Shown here piece by piece: positions 17,511-25,466 of a DNA stretch of 34,171 nucleotides (positions are counted from its first letter, which is position 1; each line of letters starts with the position of its first letter). The notes under the pieces are model-generated. The model was given only the letters and a program-made list of their open reading frames with translations. It did no database searches and had not been told where the DNA came from. The position numbers were made by a program, and so were the translations under genes. Source of the stretch: Deltaproteobacteria bacterium (GTDB lineage Bacteria > Desulfobacterota > Desulfuromonadia > Geobacterales > Pseudopelobacteraceae); assembly GCA_021779135.1 (NCBI GenBank), contig JAJYBH010000020.1, forward strand, positions 1-34,171, read 5' to 3'.

Positions 17511-17882
17511 CTATTCGCTTGTTCGGTTGCTCGTTGCTTCGGCGCTCTCTGCTCCCCACACCCGCGTTAATTCAAGTGCCTCACTCAGAGTCATTTCCAG
17601 GTGAGCCAAATCTGCTGGCTTTCGGAAATGGTATTGCTGCCGCTCCCTATGGAATGTGTGCTTCTTGGCACCACGTTCAAGTAAGTCCGCTCCGACCACA
17701 ACTGTTGATTTGCCGTTTATCCGGTCGAGGATGGCAGAAATTCCATATTGGTCACAGCAACTATCTACAACAGTCATAGATCGCACTTCTTCATCTTTAT
17801 ACCGCGTCATGACATACAACTTGTGCGTTTCGGCCCAAGGGAGAAGGATGAGGTCAATATCTTTGTAGGTTATTTCATTCAT
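17511..17882 (-). CDS. Hypothetical protein in inserted segment
   Basis: A 123-residue protein with no family I recognise. The N-terminus (ITYKDIDLILLPWAETHKLYV) and the following DEEVRSMTVVDSCCDQYGIS suggest a small alpha/beta fold; the C-terminus is Ser/Thr/Asn/Glu-rich and probably disordered. No membrane segment or signal peptide. It lies between the EVE gene and the YhcG-like nuclease, in a stretch of more A+T-rich sequence that separates mlaE from its partners, and shares an intergenic long inverted repeat with the nuclease gene. It could be cargo carried with the nuclease. Weak ribosome binding site. Confidence 0.55.
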   Translation of the reverse strand: MNEITYKDIDLILLPWAETHKLYVMTRYKDEEVRSMTVVDSCCDQYGISAILDRINGKSTVVVGADLLERGAKKHTFHRERQQYHFRKPADLAHLEMTLSEALELTRVWGAESAEATSNRTSE

Positions 17883-17909
17883 CTGGATTCACCGAACCCG
17901 TTAATCTAC

Positions 17910-17970
17910 GGTTTCCCTATATAAGTGACTTGTTGCCTAGATAGGGCGCTTGCTACTTATATAGGTAACC
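17910..17970. repeat. Long imperfect inverted repeat between two cargo genes
   Basis: CCTATATAAGT at 17916-17926 and its exact reverse complement ACTTATATAGG at 17955-17965 are flanked further out by GGTT (17910) and AACC (17967-17970). The inner arms are partly complementary as well. The whole 61-base segment could fold into one long hairpin or serve as a recombination or protein-binding site. No U-tract follows, so a terminator is less likely. Confidence 0.6.
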
Positions 17971-18010
17971 CAAAATTGTCTGCTTCCATTCGAAAAAAAT
18001 CTGGATTCCA

Positions 18011-19105
18011 TCACTCATCACGCTCTCCCGACAACTCCGCCTCAATCTCTTCAATACTCGGCAGACTGGATTTGAGATTTTCTGGCAGGGATTGAGTGAG
18101 CTGGTACTCTGAAACTCCAATGGGTTTGTGGATATCGCTCAGGGCATATTCAGCCACCAGCTTGTCTTTGCTTTTACATAGCAGGATACCGATGGTCGGC
18201 TCATCCCCCATCTGGCGCAACTGTTCGTCAACGGCTTTTATATAAAAGTTCAGCTTGCCGGCATGTTCAGGCTCAAAGTCCGTAGTTTTAAGCTCAATCA
18301 CCACATAACAGTGCAAACGGGCATGATAAAACAGCAGGTCGATAAAAAACTCCCGCTCACCCACCTGCAAGGGAACCTGGCGGCCAAGGTAGGCAAAGCC
18401 AGCTCCCAGCTCTAACAGAAAATGGGTAATATGCTCCACCAGAGTGTTTTCCAGCTCCCGCTCGTTGTAATTCGTACTCAGAGCTAGAAAATCAAAGACA
18501 TAGGGATCCTTGAGGGTTTGTTGGGCAAGGTCGGACTGAGGCTTGGGGAGCGCTTCGGTAAAGTTGGTGATCGCCTTCCCTTCCCGATGGTATAGGCCGC
18601 TTTCTATCTGATGCACCAGGACACTGCGGCTCCAGTTGTTGGTAATGGTGCTGCACACATAATACAAAGCTTCTTCCCTGTTTTTGCACTTGGAAATGAT
18701 GGCAATGTTATGTCCCCAGGGAATCCGGGTAATAAGCGTGTCAGACTCTTGTAATTGGGCAACAGCTTGTTGCCCAATTTGGTCAACAGCTTGTTGGCTT
18801 ATTTCGTTGACCTCCGAATAAAACTGGTACCATTGTTTGATGTACTTCAGATTGCGGAGAGAAAATCCTTTCATCTCCGGAAATTCACCCATCAGATCTT
18901 TGCTGAGCTGATTGAGGAAACCATCACCCCAGTTGCTCTGTAATTGTCTTTGAACAATCTCCGCCCCCATTTCCCAATAAAACGACAACAGTTCCCTATT
19001 AACGGAAATGGCGGCTTTTATACGGGCAGTGCGGACTTTGTCCTTAAGGTCGGACAGCCAGCCAGCATACAATGGATTGTTATGAATGGTGATGGTTGGT
19101 TCCAT
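18011..19105 (-). CDS. YhcG/DUF1016-type PD-(D/E)XK nuclease
   Basis: A 364-residue protein with the two-part architecture of YhcG-like proteins: an N-terminal DUF1016 helical domain (about residues 1-170, including YWEMGAEIVQRQ, FSLRNLKYIKQWYQFY and IPWGHN) and a C-terminal PD-(D/E)XK nuclease domain with FFIDLLFYHARLHCYVVIELK, where Asp and the Glu-x-Lys form the catalytic core. Such genes are frequent in mobile and defence-associated segments; the exact substrate is not settled. The ATG at 19105 has a plausible promoter upstream (19138-19167). Together with the unknown gene downstream it separates mlaE from EVE-mlaF-mlaD, so it is probably acquired. A perfect 12-bp palindrome lies inside the linker-coding region. 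Confidence 0.9.
   Translation of the reverse strand: MEPTITIHNNPLYAGWLSDLKDKVRTARIKAAISVNRELLSFYWEMGAEIVQRQLQSNWGDGFLNQLSKDLMGEFPEMKGFSLRNLKYIKQWYQFYSEVNEISQQAVDQIGQQAVAQLQESDTLITRIPWGHNIAIISKCKNREEALYYVCSTITNNWSRSVLVHQIESGLYHREGKAITNFTEALPKPQSDLAQQTLKDPYVFDFLALSTNYNERELENTLVEHITHFLLELGAGFAYLGRQVPLQVGEREFFIDLLFYHARLHCYVVIELKTTDFEPEHAGKLNFYIKAVDEQLRQMGDEPTIGILLCKSKDKLVAEYALSDIHKPIGVSEYQLTQSLPENLKSSLPSIEEIEAELSGERDE
18753..18779. repeat. Perfect 12-bp inverted repeat inside the nuclease gene
   Basis: AATTGGGCAACA (18753-18764), GCT loop, TGTTGCCCAATT (18768-18779). It encodes part of a QIGQQAVAQL stretch in the DUF1016 domain, where a similar QQAV sequence is repeated just before it, so it may have arisen by local duplication. 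Confidence 0.7.
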
Positions 19106-19137
19106 ACAAAACCTGTCTTTGGCTAACTGATTGAAGA

Positions 19138-19167
19138 TCTATACGATAAAATAGTGCTACCGGTAAA
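19138..19167 (-). promoter_or_regulatory. Possible promoter for the YhcG-like nuclease gene
   Basis: Minus strand TTTACC (19167-19162), 18-base spacer, TATAGA (19143-19138), about 33 bases before the ATG. Moderate match only. Confidence 0.4.
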
Positions 19168-19238
19168 CTTCACGCCATAGCAGCAGAGTATACTTCGGAG
19201 CTCGACCCGCGTTGTGCGCAGAAAACCATCGATTCAGC

Positions 19239-20009
19239 TCACCTGAACGCCACAAACACCTTGGAGATAAAGAAATCGGACATCAGGATCAGCACCGATG
19301 AGAGCACCACCGCCTGCTTGGCGGCATTGCCCACCCCCTCGGCGCCACCGCGGGTGTTCAAGCCGATATGGCAGCTGGTCATGGTGATGATCATCCCGAA
19401 AAAAACCGGCTTTGCCAGCCCCTCGATCAGGTCCTGGAACACCATGAACTGCGGCAGGCCGTTGATATACATGGTCAGATTGATGCCATAGCCCGCCGAC
19501 ATGATATAGCCGCCCATGAGCGCAATGACATCGGTCACGACGGTCAACAGCGGCATGGCCAGCAGCATGGCCTTCATGCGCGGCACGACCAGGCGCTGGA
19601 CAATATCGGTACCCTCGACCCGCATGGCGTCCACCTGCTCGGTGACCACCATCGTGCCCAGTTCGGCGGTAATGGCCGATCCGACCCGGCCGGCCACCAT
19701 CAACGCGGTCAGCACCGGCCCGAGCTCCTTGATCATGGTAGCGGCCACCATCCCCCCCACGTAACTGGTGGCGGCAAATGGCTTGAGCTGGATCAGGGCC
19801 TGCAGCGCCATGACCATGCCCGTAAATAATCCGGTCAGGATGCAGATGAAGAGGGAGGAAAAACCGAGCTTATCGAACTGGATGGCAAATTCACGATAAT
19901 AGAAGGGACGCCGCACCATGCGCAGGAGGCTGCGGCCGGCAAGGAAAAAGTAGCCCTGCAGTTCGGCGAAAAAATGCAGCATTTTTTTGTCGATGATGGA
20001 AATATTCAT
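19239..20009 (-). CDS. mlaE: Mla-type ABC transporter permease
   Basis: A 256-residue integral membrane protein of the MlaE family, the transmembrane component of the lipid transporter. Recognisable features are GMVMALQALIQLKPFAA, the MIKELGPVLTALMVAGRVGSA block and the coupling motif ELGTMVVTEQVDAMRV. About five or six membrane segments are visible. The ATG at 20009 has little Shine-Dalgarno character; a second in-frame ATG nine codons later is possible. It has its own promoter (20075-20104). Its functional partners mlaF and mlaD lie on the same strand but more than 2.3 kb downstream, beyond the nuclease segment and the EVE gene. Confidence 0.93.
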   Translation of the reverse strand: MNISIIDKKMLHFFAELQGYFFLAGRSLLRMVRRPFYYREFAIQFDKLGFSSLFICILTGLFTGMVMALQALIQLKPFAATSYVGGMVAATMIKELGPVLTALMVAGRVGSAITAELGTMVVTEQVDAMRVEGTDIVQRLVVPRMKAMLLAMPLLTVVTDVIALMGGYIMSAGYGINLTMYINGLPQFMVFQDLIEGLAKPVFFGMIITMTSCHIGLNTRGGAEGVGNAAKQAVVLSSVLILMSDFFISKVFVAFR

Positions 20010-20074
20010 TCAGGGTCCGGAATCCCGGCATGGCCAACTGCGGCAGGGATAATTGAGCGCTGGCTGCCTGCGGC

Positions 20075-20104
20075 ACTATATCAGCTAAGCAGGCAGATGT
20101 TCAA
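20075..20104 (-). promoter_or_regulatory. Sigma-70-type promoter for mlaE
   Basis: Minus strand TTGAAC (20104-20099), 18-base spacer, TATAGT (20080-20075), about 65 bases before the mlaE start. Confidence 0.55.
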
Positions 20105-20183
20105 TTGAAATCACTTTCGGGAGGGTCTGCGGCGCAGCAATCGACGGCTGTCTCTTTCCTGACGGCACGGAGTATTGGGAAAC

Positions 20184-21713
20184 TCAGGAGGCCTCCAGAA
20201 CCAGTCGCACGCCGAAGGCCTTCTCCAGAAGGTCTTTCTTGGCCGTGGCTCCAAAGATCTCCACCGACATGTCTTCACCCCCCTCCAGGCGTACCGTGAA
20301 GAGCGTGCCGCCGAAGGCGCAGGATACGGACTGGACCGCCGAGCTTCTGCGCCGGTCGAGGCCGTCGGCCAGGCGCAGGATGCCGCCCAGGCGCCCTACC
20401 CGTTGCCGGTCGGCTTCGTTCAACGCCTGAAAGCTTTCGTGCTTGCGCTTGGGGAGGGATTTGCGGTGGTAGCGCGCTATCTGGGCGATCAGCTCACGTT
20501 CGCGGGGGGAGAAGCCAAACAGCTCGGCGTGGCGGATAAGATGGTAGGAGTGCTTGTGATGACTGCTGTAGGCGATGAAATAGCCGACGTCGTGCAGCAG
20601 GGCGGCGGCCTCCAGCAGCTTGCGGTCCGATTTTTTCAGGTTGAAGGGCGCTGAAAGCCCATCGAATAGGGACATCGCCAGTCGGGCCACATGCAGAGAA
20701 TGAGGCTCGTCAACGTGGCAGGACCTGACAAAGTCCAGGGCCGACTCCCGCCAGGTCCTCGGCGCTGGCGCGGCCGATATCAGGCCATGTTTCTCCATGG
20801 CCCGGATGATCAGCCCCTCGCGGATGCCGCGCTCATTGACCAGAAGCTGGTTGGCGCCGAAAAAGCGCATCAGCTCTCCGACCACGGCAATCCCGGCCAC
20901 GATGATATCGGCCCGATCGGCGTTCAGGCCGGGCACCATCCGGCGTTCCGGCAGGCTCTTGCGCGTCAGCATGGCCAGCAGGTGGACGACCTCGGAACGG
21001 AGTACCTCGTAGCCATGGATAGACGCATAGGATCCGCCCAGTGAGTTCATGACCATGGAGCCTATGGCGGTTGTCGTGCCTCCCGATCCAATCAGGGTAT
21101 GAAACTGCCCCTTGGATATGTCCACCTTTTTTTTCAGTTGCGAGCGGACATGACGCTGCAGCTTTTCCAGATCTCCTGCCAGGGGGGGATCGTGCTTGAG
21201 AAACTGTTCGGTCATGACCACGGCGCCGAGGTCGAGCGAGTAGAACTCTTCGATATGGTTTCCCAGAGCGGTAGTGATCTCCAGACTCCCCCCGCCGATA
21301 TCGAACACGGCGTAGCGTTTGTATTCCATGTCGAAGTGGCGCTGGGCGGAAACCATGGCCAGTTCGGCCTCCTCCTCGCCCGTAATGATCCTGATCTCGT
21401 GGCCGAATTCCGCCGAAAGGGCATCCAGCAGCTCTTGTCCGTTAGCGGCACTGCGCATGGCGCTGGTGGCAATCGCTTCAACCGCGCTCACCTTCAATCC
21501 GGCGATCAGTTTGCGGAAATGACCAACCGCTGCCAACGCACGCTCCGCAGCCTGGGGCGATATGATTCCGGTGCGGGCAAGCTGTTCACCGAGCCTGACC
21601 GTGCTTTTTTCATCATCCAGAACCTTGTAGCCACCCTTGTGGTCCACTTCCACAACGATGCAGCGGATCGAGTTGGTGCCGATATCCATGGCGGCCAGTC
21701 GTTGTGTATTCAT
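20184..21713 (-). CDS. Ppx/GppA phosphatase with C-terminal HD domain
   Basis: A 509-residue exopolyphosphatase/pppGpp phosphatase-like protein. The N-terminal half is an actin-fold Ppx/GppA domain with AAMDIGTNSIRCIVVEV, EEEAELAMVSAQ and AVFDIGGGSLEI, and a later GSGGTTTAIGS. The C-terminal half carries an HD-type region with AALLHDVGYFIAYSSHHKHS and IAQIARYHRKSLPK, as in long Ppx proteins. The ATG at 21713 was chosen because GAGGAG lies upstream and the conserved domain begins directly; the frame to 21803 overlaps the CHAD gene. It follows the CHAD gene by 13 bases, so the two form an operon likely acting on polyphosphate. Whether the substrate is polyphosphate or pppGpp cannot be decided from sequence. 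Confidence 0.92.
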   Translation of the reverse strand: MNTQRLAAMDIGTNSIRCIVVEVDHKGGYKVLDDEKSTVRLGEQLARTGIISPQAAERALAAVGHFRKLIAGLKVSAVEAIATSAMRSAANGQELLDALSAEFGHEIRIITGEEEAELAMVSAQRHFDMEYKRYAVFDIGGGSLEITTALGNHIEEFYSLDLGAVVMTEQFLKHDPPLAGDLEKLQRHVRSQLKKKVDISKGQFHTLIGSGGTTTAIGSMVMNSLGGSYASIHGYEVLRSEVVHLLAMLTRKSLPERRMVPGLNADRADIIVAGIAVVGELMRFFGANQLLVNERGIREGLIIRAMEKHGLISAAPAPRTWRESALDFVRSCHVDEPHSLHVARLAMSLFDGLSAPFNLKKSDRKLLEAAALLHDVGYFIAYSSHHKHSYHLIRHAELFGFSPRERELIAQIARYHRKSLPKRKHESFQALNEADRQRVGRLGGILRLADGLDRRRSSAVQSVSCAFGGTLFTVRLEGGEDMSVEIFGATAKKDLLEKAFGVRLVLEAS

Positions 21714-21726
21714 GGGCGGGCGCTCC

Positions 21727-22566
21727 TCACAGGATGAAGGTGTATTGCAGCGGCTTGGACGCAACGGTCGCGATGAATTGTGCCAGGTATGAGGCGGAGT
21801 CACGGTCCAGCGCAGCTGAAATCTCTTCGATCTCGTGCCGCGGGAGTTTCAGCGCGGCGCATAATCCGGCAAACTCAACCATGTCATTCAGCCTCCCCAG
21901 CAGGGTCTGATACTCTTTCAGTGTGTCCAGCATGGCGGCATAATCCTTTTGGCAGACCTGCCCGAGGATCTCCAGCAGGTAGCGCCACTTTTTGATAGCT
22001 ATCCTGAGCGCATGGCGCGTCTCCACGTTCTCCGGGATCGTGGCCGGAAGCAACAGTTCAAATACGGCCTGATAGCGCTGGATGGATGTTTCCGACAGGT
22101 AGACCGGCAGGGCTTGATCAACCTTTCGATCCTCCATCAGGTCCGCCACCGCCTCGCGGAGCATCCTGTCCATACGCGACCGGGGGAACCGCTTCACCAC
22201 ATCGACAACAACCTTGATCTCCTCTTCGCGGGCCGCTGAGAGCTGCCCTGCCAGGGCAGGGAGCGGTACGGACAGCGAGCCAGCATAGATGAGGGCCTCA
22301 TCAATATTGCGCAGGCGTCCCAGCGCGCGGGTGACCCGCCGGAACTCCTTCGAGCTACTCTTGACGGCCCTGGGAGCAAGATACGGTGCAAACAGTCCGA
22401 TTGCCGCCCGCATCCGGCGCGATGCCACCCGCAGGTCATGGATGGAATCGGTGTCCCCCTTTTTGAGCACAAGCTCCCGCAAGCCGCAGAAGTCGTTCCA
22501 CCGGGAGAAAAGGGCCACACCCGACTGTTCACCCAGCCCGACCGTATGTGCGCTCTTTTTTCTCAT
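21727..22566 (-). CDS. CHAD-domain protein (polyphosphate-binding type)
   Basis: A 279-residue all-helical protein with the conserved-histidine CHAD domain: IHDLRVASRRMRAAIGLF, LGRLRNIDEAL, ALRIAIKKWRYLLEILG and YQTLLGRLNDMVE, the basic Arg/Lys/His residues that line the CHAD pore. CHAD domains bind inorganic polyphosphate and often sit beside polyphosphate enzymes. The gene directly precedes ppx/gppA on the same strand, which strengthens a polyphosphate role. No enzymatic CYTH domain is fused. Function likely to bind or localise polyphosphate granules (inference). Confidence 0.92.
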   Translation of the reverse strand: MRKKSAHTVGLGEQSGVALFSRWNDFCGLRELVLKKGDTDSIHDLRVASRRMRAAIGLFAPYLAPRAVKSSSKEFRRVTRALGRLRNIDEALIYAGSLSVPLPALAGQLSAAREEEIKVVVDVVKRFPRSRMDRMLREAVADLMEDRKVDQALPVYLSETSIQRYQAVFELLLPATIPENVETRHALRIAIKKWRYLLEILGQVCQKDYAAMLDTLKEYQTLLGRLNDMVEFAGLCAALKLPRHEIEEISAALDRDSASYLAQFIATVASKPLQYTFIL

Positions 22567-22664
22567 GAATCCCTGGATCCCTTTTTCATGTGAGTTTTCC
22601 GCAGTTCAACAGGCACGTTAAGTATATGCCTTGCTGAACGCAATGCAATAGTCGATACCGGGCT

Positions 22665-22680
22665 GTTTCAGGATTGAAAC
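22665..22680. repeat. Small hairpin upstream of the CHAD gene
   Basis: GTTTCA (22665-22670), GGAT loop, TGAAAC (22675-22680) in the 149-base gap between the DUF2064 and CHAD genes. It might be a weak transcription signal. The gap otherwise shows nothing clear. Confidence 0.3.
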
Positions 22681-22715
22681 ATCGGGATGAGAACGAACAG
22701 CGGGCAGGAAATGAG

Positions 22716-23363
22716 TCACCCCCGGAGCGGATCCAGCAGTCCCCGCGCAACCAGCCACGCATTGGTCGTGGGCGCGGATCCGGACGGTCTGCGACAATAG
22801 TCCGCCAGATCGTTCATTGTATCAATATCCTGACGAGGTTCCAGCAGGTCATACGAAAGGCCTTGAGCTGAGCAGACGGCGATGGTCGTCTCCAGGACGG
22901 CGGAAGTGCTCCAGGGAATTCCCTGAAACATCCCGTTATGGTAGCGACAATTCCGTGAGGCGACCAGGCAGTACCCGCCGTCATGTGCCGGGGAGAACAC
23001 AACATCATGCTCATTCATGGCCCCCTGGGCAGAATGCAGCAACCCGGCGTCGATGCCGGGGATGTCACTACCGGTCAGGATCACCCCCTTGGCGCCGGAA
23101 GCGAACGAGCGCTGAAAGGCCGCATCCATCCTCTCACCAAGCGAATCCCCCTCCTGACTGAAAGTTCTGTCGGCGGCCGCACGCCACTCAGGCGGCAGGC
23201 CGCCGGCATCCGGCCCGTCATGAAAGAGGAACAGGGGAAAGCCGGCGCCCCTTACATTGGCAATACAATCCGCAACCATGGCCCGGTAAAGATCGCAGGC
23301 CGCCTCATCGCCCAGGTCGCGGGCCAGGCGCGTCTTGACCCGTCCCGGAACAGGCGGGCGCAC
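22716..23363 (-). CDS. DUF2064 / TIGR04282-type glycosyltransferase-like protein (start codon anomalous)
   Basis: A 215-residue protein from the only canonical start (GTG at 23363) with RPPVPGRVKTRLARDLG, LTGSDIPGIDAGLL, FSPAHDGGYCLVASR and GIPWSTSAVLETT, the pattern of DUF2064 nucleotide-diphosphosugar transferase-like proteins. The conserved first beta strand (VVAIFV) lies immediately upstream of this GTG in the same open frame. No ATG, GTG or TTG occurs between the preceding stop and that point; the best-placed codon is ATA (about 23408) six bases after AGAGG. Either a rare start codon is used, an ATG mutated to ATA, or a shortened protein is made. The gene stands alone on the minus strand. 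Substrate unknown. Confidence 0.82.
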   Translation of the reverse strand: MRPPVPGRVKTRLARDLGDEAACDLYRAMVADCIANVRGAGFPLFLFHDGPDAGGLPPEWRAAADRTFSQEGDSLGERMDAAFQRSFASGAKGVILTGSDIPGIDAGLLHSAQGAMNEHDVVFSPAHDGGYCLVASRNCRYHNGMFQGIPWSTSAVLETTIAVCSAQGLSYDLLEPRQDIDTMNDLADYCRRPSGSAPTTNAWLVARGLLDPLRG

Positions 23364-23509
23364 GAAGATTGCAACAACGTCGTGTTGCTGGAGAGCGTTT
23401 TCTCTTATGCCGCACCTCTGACGATGTGATCCAGCCTGAATTGATTGTCAATACAGGATTTGGAGACAACCACGCCTAAAATAATAATTGCTATCTCCAT
23501 GTTTTTTGC

Positions 23510-23522
23510 TAGTATTTTCATA
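23510..23522 (+). promoter_or_regulatory. Possible -10 element immediately before the HEAT gene (leaderless transcript candidate)
   Basis: TAGTAT at 23510-23515, with TTGCTA 16 bases upstream (23488-23493). Transcription would start at or next to the ATG at 23522, and no Shine-Dalgarno sequence is visible, consistent with a leaderless mRNA. Both hexamers are weak. Confidence 0.25.
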
Positions 23523-24118
23523 TGAATACATTCGAATCGACACGAAACCGGCGAGAAGCCCTGTCAGCAATGCTGACCGACTCCAGCGAAGAGGTACGAA
23601 CAGCGGCGGCAGAATCTTTGGAACGGCTGGAAGGAATCGGCAATCTCCCTGAAGTATTTGAAGCGCTGAAAAAAGGAAACCTCGGAACAAAAATCAAGGC
23701 GCTCTACGCCCTCAACAAGATTGGTGGAGAAGAAGTCCTTCCCGCTCTGCTCTACTGTTCCACCCGGCCGGAGGTGGATTTGAAATCGGCGGCCGTGGAA
23801 ATACTCGGCAATCTGGCCAACCCCCGTGCACTTCCCGTCCTCCTGGAGTGCCTTAAAGATACGAATCCGGTGATTCAGGCCAAGGCGATTGCGGCACTGG
23901 GGAACTTCAAAAACCCCTCGATCATTGAGGCATTGCTCCCTTTTCTCGATGCGGGTGACGGACTCCTCGATGCTGAAGCCATCATCTCACTGGGACGAAT
24001 CGGGGACGGCGCACTGGAGGCAAGATTTATCGAACTGCTCCGTTCGCCCCATACGCAGACCCGTGAAGCCGCCGCACATGCCCTCGGCGAACTGCGCATC
24101 ATGCCAGCAGGTAGCTAG
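23522..24118 (+). CDS. HEAT-repeat protein
   Basis: A 198-residue protein made of about five HEAT repeats (for example VRTAAAESLERLEGIGNLPE, AVEILGNLANPRALPVLLECL, AIAALGNFKNPSIIEALLPFL). Such proteins are scaffolds; in this family many resemble phycobilisome-lyase-type HEAT proteins of unknown function. No catalytic motif, signal peptide or membrane segment is seen. The 3' end overlaps by 20 bases, tail to tail, with the HD-GYP gene on the other strand, and the neighbouring large HEAT protein suggests a shared signalling theme. Confidence 0.8.
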   Translation: MNTFESTRNRREALSAMLTDSSEEVRTAAAESLERLEGIGNLPEVFEALKKGNLGTKIKALYALNKIGGEEVLPALLYCSTRPEVDLKSAAVEILGNLANPRALPVLLECLKDTNPVIQAKAIAALGNFKNPSIIEALLPFLDAGDGLLDAEAIISLGRIGDGALEARFIELLRSPHTQTREAAAHALGELRIMPAGS

Positions 24119-25466
24119 ATATATCCACGTTCTTCAGGAAGGGATCGACCGGCGCCACGATTGTGGCAGCCCGCTTTCCATCCGTAAGCGCCAGGCTTAT
24201 CATCTTCGGTTCCGCCAGCACCTCGCCCCTGGAGTCGATAATCACCTTGACGGAGGGGATCTTGTTTTCCAGTGGATGAGGCCTCACTACCAGGGCTATT
24301 TCGTTCGTATCGAGCCTGACGAGGGTACCGACCGGATATCTCCCCATCATTTCCTCAAATTTCATTACCAGTTTATCGTTCAGTGCGGTACCGGCCAGGC
24401 GGCGCAGGATATCCATCGCCTCTTTCGGTGAAACAGGCGCGCTGTAACTGCGCAGGGTGGTAGTCGCGTCATAGCAGTCGGCCACGGCCACGATTTCGTT
24501 AATAGTGCCGAATTCCCTCTCTTTGGCCCATTCGGGGTAGCCAGAACGGTTGAATTTTATGTGGTGGCCAAGCACCGCGTCTGCCACCCGGTGATGGATG
24601 TCCTTCATCTTGTCGACTATTTCCGCCCCCATTTCGGGGTGTTTCTTGATTACATCGTACTCTTCGGCGGAAAGTTTTCCCGGTTTATTGAGTATGTTCT
24701 TATCGATCCCGGTCTTTCCGATATCATGGAGAAGGCCGGCGGTATTGGTGTCATGCAGTCCTTCCCGGTCCATGCCGATGTAAGCCGCAAGTGCCAGGGA
24801 CAGGATGCCTACGTTAACCGAATGGTTGAAGGTGTAGTTATCGTAATCCTTGATCATGGCCAGCCCGAGAAGGGTCGTATGATCCTTCATCGTCTCCGAA
24901 ACCATGTTTCCCACGACGGCATTGATCCGGTCGCTGGAGGGAATTCCGCCGTTTTCTATCTCGCGGATGATATCGCGCATGACGCCGAGGGCTTCGAAAT
25001 AGGTACGCGAGCGAGCAGAGCCGGCCTCATTATCCGAGCCTCCGTACACCAGCTGATCAATCCCCAGACGGATCGTCCGGACGCCATTCTTTTCCAGTTC
25101 TGCGGAAAGCTGCTCGGCAGTGGTTTCCCGATCTGCGATGAGCAGGGCAAAACGAAACAGGTCGTCAGGTGTCACCCCGACATAGATGGTCAGTGCGTCG
25201 ATCCCCTTCTGTGAGAAGCGTTCAACCAGCGCGGATACCGCGGCGTTGGGGTTGACGAACAGGTGCCTCTCCATGAAAAAGACACCCTTGACCACGCCAA
25301 GATGAATTTCCGGCTGCTCCTTGAGGATATCGCCCAGGATCCCGGCAAGCTCCTGCAGGGGTTGCCGGACCGCGGGATGGGCCTGTGGATAAAAGGTGAC
25401 TGATTTAATGGCGGCCATCAGGAGCATGGCAGCCCGCTGCACCTCATTCAAGGTTATCTCACTCAT
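24099..25466 (-). CDS. HD-GYP-domain phosphodiesterase-like protein
   Basis: A 455-residue protein. The C-terminal half (about residues 185-400) is an HD-GYP domain: FNHSVNVG (His215), LLHDIGKTG (His247, Asp248), KKHPEMGAEIV, GHHIKFNRSGYP (His301-His302, GYP 309-311) and VAVADCYDATTT. These residues support metal binding and cyclic-di-GMP hydrolysis, which is the known family activity. The N-terminal half carries no known sensor domain but shares an AIKSVTFYPQAHPAVRQPL segment with the upstream HEAT protein. The ATG overlaps that gene's end by eight bases. Likely cytoplasmic c-di-GMP signalling partner. Confidence 0.92.
   Translation of the reverse strand: MSEITLNEVQRAAMLLMAAIKSVTFYPQAHPAVRQPLQELAGILGDILKEQPEIHLGVVKGVFFMERHLFVNPNAAVSALVERFSQKGIDALTIYVGVTPDDLFRFALLIADRETTAEQLSAELEKNGVRTIRLGIDQLVYGGSDNEAGSARSRTYFEALGVMRDIIREIENGGIPSSDRINAVVGNMVSETMKDHTTLLGLAMIKDYDNYTFNHSVNVGILSLALAAYIGMDREGLHDTNTAGLLHDIGKTGIDKNILNKPGKLSAEEYDVIKKHPEMGAEIVDKMKDIHHRVADAVLGHHIKFNRSGYPEWAKEREFGTINEIVAVADCYDATTTLRSYSAPVSPKEAMDILRRLAGTALNDKLVMKFEEMMGRYPVGTLVRLDTNEIALVVRPHPLENKIPSVKVIIDSRGEVLAEPKMISLALTDGKRAATIVAPVDPFLKNVDISSYLLA

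Noticed and set aside
22665-22680. GTTTCAGGATTGAAAC resembling the 3' end of some CRISPR repeats
   Set aside because: Only one copy is present, with no regular repeat-spacer pattern and no cas genes.
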